Source: Eleusine coracana subsp. coracana (lineage: Eukaryota > Streptophyta > Magnoliopsida > Poales > Poaceae). Taken from it: a stretch of DNA of 64,000 nt. The stretch's first letter is position 1. Each line of letters begins with the position of its first letter. Shown piece by piece: positions 47,501-59,500 of this stretch. The DNA lies in the NCBI GenBank assembly GCA_032690845.1, contig CM064421.1:36942963-37006962 (forward strand), in the 5' to 3' direction. Position numbers and translations under genes: made by a program. The notes below the pieces were generated by a model. That model was given only the letters and a program-made list of their open reading frames with translations. It was not told where the DNA came from and did not search any database.

Positions 47501-50500
47501 CTTCTGAAGCTACCTTCCGAACACATGTTGCCATTTTTAGCCACATGTCATCTGGTCCTTCTCCTTCCTCCCAGGGTCCCTCTCCTAGCATCCTCTCCTT
47601 AAAAGTTTGCGCCAGCTCCCCTCTAAACTTCCACCACTTCGTTCTCGCGGTTTTGGTACGTTTGTCCCTGTATACCCGTACCCGAAAACGAAAATCCGCC
47701 ATCACAAGCTTATGTTGAGTGACGACACACTCCCCAGGTATCACCCTACAGTCCAAGCAAGCACGCCTGTCCTCCCTCCTGGCAAGGATAAAGTCGATTT
47801 GGCTCGAGTGTTGTGCACTTCTAAAGGTCACTAGATGGGATTCCCTCTTCCTAAATATGGTATTCGCTACCAACAAGTCATAAGCTAGCGCCCAATTAAG
47901 TATATCCACCCCCTCCTGATTCCTACTACCATACCCGAACCCCCCATGGACCCGCTCGAACCCTACATTAGACGTCCCCACATGGCCGTTAAGGTCTCCT
48001 CCTATGAAAAGCTTCTCACTGATAGGTATGCCACTAACCATGCTATCTAAATCTTCCCAAAACTGATTCTTGATGCTCTCATTAAGACCTACCTGAGGGG
48101 CATATGCACTGATCACATTTAAAGCCGAATCTCCAACTATCAGCCGAACAAGGATAATCCGGTCCCCGTGCCTCCTAACATCTACGACTCCATCCTTAAG
48201 GCTCCTGTCGATCAAGATGCCTACACCATTTCTACCCGATGTTGTACCCGTGTACCAAAGCTTGTAGCCCGTATTCTCCACCTCCTTCGCCTTCTGGCCC
48301 TTCCATTTAGTCTCTTGAACGCATAGGATATTTACACGCCTCCTAGTTGCCACATCGACTAGCTCTCGTAACTTGCCTGTTAGGGACCCTACGTTCCAAC
48401 TCCCTAGACGAATCCTAGTTGGCTCGGCTAACTTTCTTACCCGTCGCACCCGTCGAGGAAAGTGCGAAGACCCTTGCTCATTTTTCGCCACACCCGGGCG
48501 TAGATGTAGCGCGCCACTAAGGTTGCGACGACCCGACCCTTGCTCACTATTCATCGTACCCAGGTCACGATACGACGCGCCACTAAGGTTGTGACGACCC
48601 GGCCCTTGCCCATTTGACACCACACCCGGGTTCCGATGTAGCGCGTCGCTAAGAGGGTTACGTCCCAACGAATTTCTTATGGGTTTCACTCTTACGGAGT
48701 TTTTAGAACTCGAAAAGAGGAGGAAATAGTTTACTTTACTCCAGGGTGTCATAAACTTGCTATAGTTGTTGGAACATCGCTCCCAACTTCATAGTGCCCT
48801 ATCAATGGACTACTAGATACTTGCTGATTGTTTGATTAATACCTTTACCAGGTGCGCATGACATCTGTGGAGGCTTTGGGAGAAATGGTTGGCCTGGTCA
48901 CGAGGTCACAGTTGAAATCAGCACTGCCACGAATTATACCAACAATGTTGGATCTGTATGGGTTCTATTCTTGTATGTCTATTATCTACTGAAGACGTTT
49001 ACCAAGTTTTCCCACATATTGATTCTTTCTCGTGTAGATGTCGGAAAGATGAAGAAGTTGCTTTTGTTGCGTGTCACAGTCTTCATAATCTTCTTAATGC
49101 ATCATTACTGTCTGAAGGTGGCCCCCCTTTACTTGATTTTGAGGTAAATTAAGATTTAAGAACACTCTTGAACATGGTTTATTTGATGGAATAAGTCTTG
49201 TACTGTTTGGTCTTGGTCTTTGTTTGACTGCTGGTCCTGTCCAGGACAGCATATTAGTCCTTGTATAGGACAGCATCTTGGTCCTGTATAGGACAGTAGT
49301 TAGGACAGCATCTAGGACTGCATTAGATCAGTACTGTTTGGTCTTGGTCTTTGTTTGACTGCTGGTCCTGTCCAGGACAGCATATTAGTCCTTGTATAGG
49401 ACAGCATCTTGGTCCTGTATAGGACAGTAGTTAGGACAGCATCTAGGACTGCATTAGATCATCTAGGCTGCACTTGCTTTATGCTTTTAGACTAGCATCT
49501 TAGACCAGCATATTAGCATATGCTGGCTCTTGGCCAGCTATAAATATGTATCCACAACCCCTTGGGTTGGTATGGCATTGTGTGAGTTGTGTGAGAAATA
49601 AACCAGAAAATTGCCCCATCTCCTAGTGTCATCCTCTCTCAATGAGAGTTACAGTTCAGTTTCTAACATCTGGTATCAGAGCCGTGTTGTCTTGTAGCCT
49701 AAACATCTCCTGCTCATCTCCCTCCCTAGCCTCTCAGTCAGCAGCAGGAACATTTGTTGTCCCTGCACATCTTCCTTCCCCTGCTCAGAGCAGCAGCAGC
49801 TCGTCAGGGGCAGCCTCTTCCCCACGCAGCAGCCCCCTAGTGGCGTGCCATGTCCGCAGAACATTCTCGGCGTTCGGTCGCCTCGAGCGAGCGACTTCGG
49901 CAGGAGGCCGAGCTCGCCGCGGCAGAGGAGCGCGAGCGTGCAGCGGCAGCAGCCGCTGCGGTGGCGGCGAGGGCGTCAAGGCTGGCAGCGGCGGAGCTGG
50001 CAGCAGCAAGGGCGGAGGCGGCGGCAGTGGCGGCGGCGGATGCAGCGCGTGCGGCCGCGGCAGACCTTGAGGCTCTGCGTGGTGGCAGCGTTGGCGGCTC
50101 TGTTGCTGATGGCAACATCGACGAAGAGCTCAGGGAGCTAGAGGCGGTGCGGGAGCAGGAGGCAGCGCAGGAGCGGGCGGCGCGGTGGGTGGCTGCGCAC
50201 CCCCACGGGCGTGGTGGCGGCAGCCCAGACGGGCGTGGACGCGCGGGCAGCGTTTCTGGAGGGGACGCGTGCGGCGGTCGCACTCCTAGTGGTGGTCGGG
50301 TCGACGGAGGTCGTGGCTCTCACAGGCAGCGCGACTCTCCCTCCCCGGACCGGCGCTGTGGACACCACGGGGTCCAGGCTATCATCAGGGAAGTCGGTCC
50401 CGGTGGCGGGTGGCCTACCCTCACCAAGACCAACTACGTCGAGTGGGCTGCGGTGATGAGGGTGAGGCTCCAGGTGCGGCACATGTGGGATGCAGTCCGG

Positions 50501-53500
50501 TACGGCGATGTTGACTACGACGACGATCGACGGGCACTGGATGCCCTCATTGCCGCTGTCCCGTCTGAGATGCAGTTCACGCTTTCCAAGAAGCGGACAG
50601 CCAAGGAAGCCTGGGACGCCATTGCTGCGGCACGCATCGGCAGCGACCGTGCCCGTAGGTCCACACTGCAGGCATTTCGCAAGGAGTGGGAGAACCTGGC
50701 CTTCAAACCAGGTGAGGACCTTGATGATTTTGCTTTTCGTCTCAACACTTTGCTGCACAAGATGGTGCAGTTCGGCGATGACACCTACGACGAGGAGAGA
50801 GCTGTAGAGAAGCTCCTCCGCTGCGTCCCCGAGAGGTACAAGCAGATTGCTCGCTCGCTCGAGTCAATGTTGGACCTCTCCACGATGTCGATCGAAGAGG
50901 CGATAGGTCGCCTCAAGGTCGTCGACAACGACGAGCCACGGCCTCACTCGGGGCCTATCACCATCGGCGGGAAGCTCCATCTCACTCGGGAGCAGTGGGA
51001 GGCTTGCCAGCGTGACGAGAAGAAGGGGGAGTATTCCTCCTCGACAGGCGGCCATAGGCGTGGCAAGCCGGGTAAGCCCCGTGGAGGCGCTCAGGGCGGA
51101 GGCGCCCAGGGCGGCGCCACCGGCAAACGAAAGCCGGCACGAGACGACATCTGCCACAACTGTGGTAGGACTGGCCATTGGGCTAGGGAGTGTCGGCAGC
51201 CACGACGCGGCCAGGCTCAGGCTCAGGCTCAGGCCCACGTCGCACGTGTGGAGGAGGAGCCAGCTCTGCTTCTGGCACACGCGAGCATCGAGCTACCTCC
51301 AGCGGCTTCAGCAGCAACAGCTCTTCTCCACATCGACGAGTCAAAGGCAAGCGCCTTCCTCGGCGACGGCTCCAACGACGACAAGTGTGACGGGTGGTGC
51401 CTCGACACCGGCGCCACCCATCACATGACCGGACGGCAGGAGTACTTCTCCGACCTTGACACGAGCATCCGAGGCTCTGTCAAGTTTGGGGACGCCTCCG
51501 GGGTGGAGATCAAGGGTGTCGGCTCCATTCTTTTCACCGCCAAGTCCGGTGAGCATAGGCTCCTCACCGGAGTCTACTACATCCCCGCGTTGAGGAACTC
51601 CATCATCAGCTTGGGACAGCTGGACAAGAACGGCTCGCGTATGGAGATTGAGAATGGCCTCCTACGGGTCTGGGACCCCCGGGGCCGTCTTCTCGCCAAG
51701 GTAAAGAGGGGGAGCAACCACCTCTACATCCTTCACATCGAGGTAGCACAGCCACTTTGTCTTGCAGCAAGACGGGACGACGACGCGTGGAGGTGGCACG
51801 AGCGTTTTGGGCACCTCAATTTTGAGGCCCTGAAGCAACTCGGTGTCAAGGAGATGGTACGGGATCTGCCGCACATCGACCACGTGGAGCAGTTATGCGA
51901 CGTCTGCGTGCTGACGAAGCAGAGGCGGTTTCCCTTCCCTCAGCAGACGAGCTTCCGAGCCAAGGAGCGGCTCGAACTCGTGCACGGGGACTTGTGCGGC
52001 CCGGTGACTCCGGCCACACCAGGAGGACGGCGCTACTTCCTGCTGCTCGTCGATGACCTCTCCCGCTACATGTGGGTGATGGTCCTCGGTAGCAAGGGAG
52101 AGGCTGCAGACGCCATCAGGCGTGCACAGGTTGCTGCAGAGGCAGAGTGCGGCCGCAAGCTGCGCGTGCTACGCACAGACAATGGCGGCGAGTTCACGGC
52201 GGCTGAATTCGCGGCGTACTGCGCGGATGAGGGCATTCAGCGCCACTACTCCGCGCCGTACAGTCCACAGCAGAATGGCGTCGTCGAGCGGCGCAACCAG
52301 ACGGTTGTGGGGATGGCTCGGGCCCTCCTCAAGCAGAGGGGGATGCCGGCTGTCTTCTGGGGAGAGGCGGTGGTGACCGCTGTCTACATCCTCAACCGTT
52401 CGCCCACCAAGGCTCTTGATGGTAAGACGCCGTACGAGGCTTGGCACGGGCGCAAGCCGACGGTCTTCCACCTGCGGACTTTCGGCTGTCTCGCGTTCGC
52501 CAAGGAGCTCGGCCACATTGGCAAGCTCGACGACAGGAGCACTCCAGGAGTGTTCATTGGCTACGCGGAGGGCTCGAAGGCCTATCGTATTCTCGACCCG
52601 AAGACACAACGTGTGCGCACGGCGCGCGACGTAGTGTTCGACGAAGGGCAAGGATGGGCATGGGACAAGGCGGTGGATGACGGCTCGACTCCGACGTACG
52701 ACTTCACCATCGAGTATGTTCACTTCGAGGGAGCTGGGGGAGCAGGCAGCTCCCCCTCACCAAGCGTTCCCGAGCCTCCACCGACTCCAGCGCTCACTAC
52801 AGCGACCAGCTCTTCGTCGACACTGCCACAACCGGCGTCCCCGCGCACTCCAGCGTCCCCGCGCACTCCAGCACCGACAGCCACTCCGTCGGGCACGTCT
52901 ACTCCAACACAAGCTCATGTCGAGCAAAGCCCGGTGGAGTTTGCTACTCCGCTCTCCCGCGACGAGGAGCGTATCGACGCGTACCACGACAGCGAGCCGT
53001 TGCGGTATCGTACGATGGAAGACATCCTCGGCGATCAACCAGTGCCGGGACCGGCGCTTCGTGACCTGAAGGCACAGTTGCACCTTGCGTGCGATGATGG
53101 TGAACCTCGGTCTTTTGCAGAGGCCGAGAGAGACGGCGCATGGCGTGCCGCGATGCAGTCGGAGATGGACGCCGTTGCGGAGAACCGCACTTGGGAGGTT
53201 GCTGACCTCCCTCGTGGGCAACGTGCGATCACCCTTAAATGGGTCTTCAAGCTGAAGAGGGATGAAGCTGGTGCCATCGTCAAGCACAAGGCCCGCTTGG
53301 TAGCTCGTGGTTTCGTGCAGCAGGAGGGGATCGACTTCGACGATGCCTTCGCTCCTGTAGCACGGATGGAGTCCGTGCGACTTCTCCTTGCACTAGCTGC
53401 CCAAGAGGGCTGGTGCGTCCATCACATGGACGTCAAGTCGGCGTTCCTCAACGGCGACTTGAAGGAGGAGGTTTACGTGCACCAGCCGCCGGGATTTGTG

Positions 53501-56500
53501 ATCCCCGGCAAGGAGGACAAGGTGCTGCGTTTGCGCAAGGCTCTCTACGGCTTGCGGCAAGCACCGAGGGCGTGGAACGCCAAACTGGACTCCACACTAA
53601 AGGGGATGGGCTTTGAGCAAAGCCCGCACGAGGCGGCCATCTACCGGCGGGGCAATGGAGGCAATGCCCTGCTGGTGGGTGTCTACGTCGACGACTTGGT
53701 GATCACCGGCACCAAGGATGCGGAGGTGGCGGCATTCAAGGAAGACATGAAGGCCACTTTTCAGATGAGCGACCTGGGGCCTCTCTCCTTCTACTTGGGG
53801 ATCGAGGTGCACCAGGATGACTCCGGGATCACGCTTCGACAGACCGCCTACGCCAAGCGCATCGTTGAGTTGGCCGGGCTCACCGACTGCAACCCAGCAC
53901 TCACTCCGATGGAGGAGAAGTTGAAGTTGAGTCGCCACAGCACGGCAAAGGAGGTGGATGCTACACAGTACCGGCGTCTTGTGGGGAGCCTCCGCTACCT
54001 CGCCCACACACGGCCGGACTTGGCATTCTCCGTTGGTTATGTTAGTCGGTTCATGCAGCGACCGACGACGGAGCACCAGCAAGCTGTGAAGAGGATCATC
54101 CGCTATGTTGCGGGGACTCTCGACCACGGTATCTACTACCCGAGGTGTCGTGGAGAGGCACACTTCATCGGGTACAGCGACAGCGACCACGCCGGCGACA
54201 TCGACACTAGCAAGAGCACCAGCGGGATACTCTTCTTCCTCGGCAAGTGTCTTGTTAGTTGGCAGTCAGTCAAGCAACCGGTGGTTGCTATGTCCAGCTG
54301 CGAGGCCGAGTACGTCGCGGCCTCCACCGCCTCGACTCAAGCGCTCTGGCTTGCTCGGCTGCTTGGTGACCTTCTCGGCAGAGACACTGAAGCAGTGGAA
54401 CTTCGAGTGGACAGCATGTCCGCTTTGGCTCTAGCAAAGAACCCCGTTTTTCACGAACGGAGTAGGCACATCCGGGTGAGGTACCACTTCATCCGTGGCT
54501 GCCTGGAGGAAGGAAGCATCAAGGCAAGCTACATCAACACCAATGACCAGCTTGCGGATCTGCTCACCAAGCCCCTTGGGAGGATCAAGTTCCTTGAACT
54601 CTGCTCCAGGATTGGGATGGTTCAACCTCCTCACAAGACAACGCACAAGACTTAGGGGGAGAATGATGGAATAAGTCTTGTACTGTTTGGTCTTGGTCTT
54701 TGTTTGACTGCTGGTCCTGTCCAGGACAGCATATTAGTCCTTGTATAGGACAGCATCTTGGTCCTGTATAGGACAGTAGTTAGGACAGCATCTAGGACTG
54801 CATTAGATCAGTACTGTTTGGTCTTGGTCTTTGTTTGACTGCTGGTCCTGTCCAGGACAGCATATTAGTCCTTGTATAGGACAGCATCTTGGTCCTGTAT
54901 AGGACAGTAGTTAGGACAGCATCTAGGACTGCATTAGATCATCTAGGCTGCACTTGCTTTATGCTTTTAGACTAGCATCTTAGACCAGCATATTAGCATA
55001 TGCTGGCTCTTGGCCAGCTATAAATATGTATCCACAACCCCTTGGGTTGGTATGGCATTGTGTGAGTTGTGTGAGAAATAAACCAGAAAATTGCCCCATC
55101 TCCTAGTGTCATCCTCTCTCAATGAGAGTTACAGTTCAGTTTCTAACATTATTCACATTACAGCATATATAGACATTGATACCATCAGACCTGCATTCTG
55201 ATGTCAGCTTTTGAATGTTGACTGATTGTATTCAACAATCCCCTTTATATCCCAACAGAAACAGTGTAACACTTATGAAATGTTTATGCTATATCTGTCA
55301 ACACCATAAGTTTCTTGTTTCATGACGGATAATTCTCTAGGAAATATCGAGCCTCTTGGAAATAAGAAGCACAAAAATGTGATATAAATAGATGTCGAAG
55401 CATGATCACTGATCACTCAGTCTATTATTTCTTGTGCTGCAGGAGCTTACTGCTATCTTAGTTACACTTCTTCCATTGGCATCTGTCAACAACAGCAAAG
55501 ACCAGCATTATGTTTCAAAGGGATTGAAGGTTGCTGTCTAAGATCAATTGTACTACTTTGTTTTGTTTTTATATCCACTAACTCTAGACCCATATTGGAT
55601 CATTTCCAATCCATAATGCCACACTGCGACTTGGTTAGTAGAAATGAAGATTATAGGATCCGTAAATAAAGTTTTTTTAGCACTCAGTAAGTAGAAATGT
55701 TAAACTCATATGGGAGATCTCTTTGGGATTTGGTTATAACATAGCAGCCATTGGGTCACCAATGATCTGAGCTCTGATGGAATTACAAAATTGTATGACG
55801 CAGAAACTACCGTCAAATCTGAAGTGGGAGTGTGTCTTCTTGTTCTCTGTGGGGTTTATTCATTCCTGAAACTGTGCTGGTAAATAGAGAATTTAGATGT
55901 AAGTGTTTAACAGGGCTCAGATGGAACACTGAGAATTTAGCTCACCACTTGTTTGGGCTGGTGGTATTTTTATTCAAAATCTTTGACTCTAGTTCAAGCT
56001 TTCTCATAAAATTGTTAGATGTATATGTATTCTTATAGTTTCCCCATTGTATAAGGGGTTTTGTGCATATTTAGCCACACCTGTACATATATATATTCGG
56101 GCCTAGTGCCCTCATTATGAATACAAGTGCTATTCATAACATGGTATTAGAGCTAATCTAGGGTTAGGTTCCTCTCTCCTCCCCTAGCGATTCTGGTGTT
56201 GCACTTGCGCCAATTGCCCATCCACCTTTTTTTTGTTCTGCCGTCGTTTTGAACTCCGGTGTCGTCGTCCTTCGTCTCGGGACGCACCGCCGTCCTTATT
56301 CCTCGAGGCGAGTTCAACTTCCGGCTGAAGATCGTTGGACTTCGCCGTCGTCCTTCATCTTGGGACGCATCGTCGTCCTCCTCCTTCGGCCGCGCCTCCG
56401 CCGCCGTCAGATCCCATCGCCGCCATCGTCGATTTCGGGGATTCGACGGGATTCCGTCGCCGCCCCTGTGCTCGATCGGTTGTCGGCTCGGCTCCTCCGC

Positions 56501-59500
56501 TCGGTCGGCTCGGCTCGTTCCTTCGAGCCGCTGCTTTGACCTTGCTCAGTCGGCTCGGCTCTTCAGCTTGGTTGGCTCGGCTCATTTGATCGGCTCGGTT
56601 TGGTTGGTAAAAAAAAAGGACTACTATTTTCTCTTCTGGTAGGCTTGTCACGACTGTTTTGTAGCTGCCTGCTTCTTGAGAACAGTAGGGTACCTTAAAA
56701 AAAAAAAGCAGCTACGCCGCTTTCCTTTGCGCTCTTGCCATTGCCCGCCGCTGCTCCTTTTGCGCTCTCGCCGTCGACATGGCTCCTCCATCGTCCAGTG
56801 GGGTTGCTATTCTTCGCTGTCCGGTGCTTTTCAATGGCACCAACTATCGGGACTGGGTTCCTCGTCTTCGGATTCATATGCGTGGTTTGTGTCTTTGGGA
56901 GTTTCTTACTGGCAAGCTTTCCTATCCGCCTCGTCCTACGGCTCCTACATCGCCTGTGCTTCCAGTTGCGCCTGTTCTTTCGCCGACGGCCACTGATGCT
57001 GAGAAGGCAGTGTATAACAAGACGTTTGCTGATTTTAATGCTGCAGTGGAGAAGCTACATGGTGATTATGAGGATTGTCTAGTATCTTATGAGTCTCAGT
57101 ACGCTGCATACAGGACATGGGTTGATACGGATGGTCGAGCTGCTGCTATTCTTGTTGCTAGCATGGAGGATCAGTTCTCTGCGGATATTGTTGATTTTGA
57201 GTATACACATCAGATGTGGGCTTTTCTTCATGAGAGATATGAGCCCTTTGGACAGTCTACCTTTCTTGCTGCCATTCGTCAGGAGCAGCTTCTTCGACAG
57301 AGTGACTCCACAGTTGAGTTCTATGGTCAGATATCTGCGATTTGACGTCAGCTTGACAATCTTGGTCCTCAGTTGTCTCCTAGCACGTGTGAGTCCTGTT
57401 TGAGTCAGAAGAAGGTACTGGAGCTTCGTTGCATTTATGACTTCTTGACTTGCCTTCGTGATGAGTATGAGTCATGCCGTGCTCAGCTGCTTGCTCGTCA
57501 CCCTTGTGTCTCTTTGATAGATGCTCTTGCTGATATTCGTAATGAGGAGATTCGTCTTCGTGAGGCCAGTCTGCTACCATCTCCTTCAATGTTGGCTGCT
57601 CGTTCTTCAGCTGCTCCTCCTTCAGCTTCTCCTCCTGTGGTGCCTTCTTCTGGGAGTCGAGGTGGCTCTAGTACTTTTCAGTGTGACTATTGTGGTAAGG
57701 AGGGGCATGTGGAGTCTTATTGTTACAGGAAGAAGAGGGAGAAGAAGGCTCAGACTCGTCGTCCTTCACAGGGTACTTCATAGAGTACTGGTAGTGTTAA
57801 TGCTGGAGGCTCTCAGAGGGGTTTTGTTGGTTCAGACACACAGGAGATCCTCATGTTACTACGTCGCCTTGCGCCCTCTGCACCACCAGGAGCTGCTAGT
57901 TTTGTGACTCAGTCTTCTGCACTCACGGGTTCTGCTGCTGCTTCTTAGTCTTTCACTGAGGGATCTCGTTTCTCTTCTACTCTAGGTACTTGTCCATGGA
58001 TTCTTGACTCTGGTGCTTCTTTTCATATGACTCCATATCGCACTTGTCTCTCTTCCATGGTTTCTCCATCTCGTTTTGGTTTTGTTCATACAACCGATGA
58101 ATCTCCTCTTCCTATTGTAGGACATGGCACTCTTTTATCCGATTCTTTTTCTGTTCCTAATGTTTCTTGTGTACCTGATCTAACCATGCAGCTTATGTTA
58201 GCCGGTCAACTTACTGATCATGACTGTCGTGTGATTCTTGACCCTGATTTTTGCTATGTTCAGAATCGTTGCACGGGTTAGGTAGTTGGTTCTGGCCCCC
58301 GGCACCGTGATTCACAGCGTCTTTGGGAGCTGGACTGGCTTCATCTTCCTTTCGCTGGGTCCGCTAGTCTGGTTGGCTCTAGTTTGCTGCGTCGTCGACC
58401 TCGTCTTTTGCTCAGTGGCATCATCGTTTAGGTCATATTTGTGGCTCTCGTTTGTCCACTATGATTCGTCGTGGTCTTTTAGGGTCTGTTTCAGGTCATA
58501 AGTCTTTAGATCAGTGTCGGGGATATCGATTAGGCAAGCAGGTACAGCTTCCCTACCATTCGAGTGAGTCTGTGTCTCAGCGTCCATTTGATCTTGTTCA
58601 TTCAGATGTATGGTGTCCAGATCCCTTTGTTTCTACACAGGGGTATAGATATTATATACTTTTTATAGATTTTTCTCGCCACATCTGGATTTATTTTATG
58701 AAACATCGTAGTGAGGCTTTATCCATCTATAAGACTTTTACTGCTATGATTTACACTTATTTTGACACGTCCATTCGTGTTTTTCGTGTTGACACTGCAG
58801 GAGAGTATCTCTCTGGAATTCTTCGCCAGGTTCTTTCTGAGCATGACACTCTTGCTCAGTTTTCATGTTCTGGTGCTCATGCCCAGAATGGAGTCGCTGA
58901 GTGCAAGCATCGTCATCTTCTTGAGACTGCTCATGCTTTTATGCTTGCTTCTTGTGTCCCACCTCATTTTTGGGCTGAGGCTGTCTCTACTGTCAACTAT
59001 TTGGTTAATATTCAGCTTTCGTCAGCCCTTCGTGAAAGGATTCCTTATGAGCGTCTTTTTCACCAGTTGCCAGATTACTTCGGCCTTCGTCTTTTTGGCT
59101 ATGTGTGCTATGTGCTTCTTGCCCCTCGTGAGCGCACTAAGTTGACTGCTCAGTCTATTGAGTGTGTTTTTCTAGGTTATAGTGCTGAGCATAAGGGATA
59201 TCGTTGTTGGGATCCTGTTGGTCGTTGGATGCGAGTTTCTCGGGATGTTGTTTTTGACGAGTCACGTCCTTACTTTCCTCGTCCATCTTTGGACACCTCT
59301 TCTGCATCTTGAGTTGACCCACTTTCATTCTTGATTTTGCTTGATGTCTCTATTGTCAGTACACGCCCGGTGCCTTCTTCATTGGCGCCGATACCTTCTC
59401 CCATGATACCTTCTTCATTGGTGCCGACATCTTCTCATGAGGTGTCTTCTTTCCCTGTGTCTTCTTCTAGAGAGTCTTCTTCTGGTCCTTCTATGGACCC

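Larger units (their letters stand above)
45478..48775 (-). mobile_element. RTE-type LINE in SGR6 intron 9, antisense to the gene
   Basis: A non-LTR element reading on the minus strand from about 48.77 kb to a 3' end at about 45.48 kb. It ends in a (TTG)n microsatellite (CAA repeats on the plus strand, 45482-45501) after the conserved 3' UTR CCCCAACTTGCTTGGGATAA. Such TTG-repeat ends, rather than poly-A, are typical of plant RTE elements. The exact 5' end and target duplication could not be fixed. The single ORF is described separately. Confidence 0.88.
49179..55153 (+). mobile_element. Young intact copia LTR retrotransposon in SGR6 intron 11
   Basis: TSD TTATT at 49179-49183 and 55149-55153 bounds a 5,965-bp element (49184-55148). 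Its two 485-bp LTRs appear identical base for base. The primer-binding site TGGTATCAGAGC (49671-49682), complementary to initiator tRNA-Met, lies two bases after the 5' LTR. The polypurine tract TTAGGGGGAGAA precedes the 3' LTR. A single 1601-codon gag-pol ORF is uninterrupted. The left end is only 40 bp beyond the donor of SGR6 exon 11. All signs point to a very recent insertion that could be autonomous. Confidence 0.96.

Noticed and set aside
50138..54434. Many long minus- and plus-strand frames over the young copia element
   Set aside because: Shadows of its GC-rich gag-pol in other frames.
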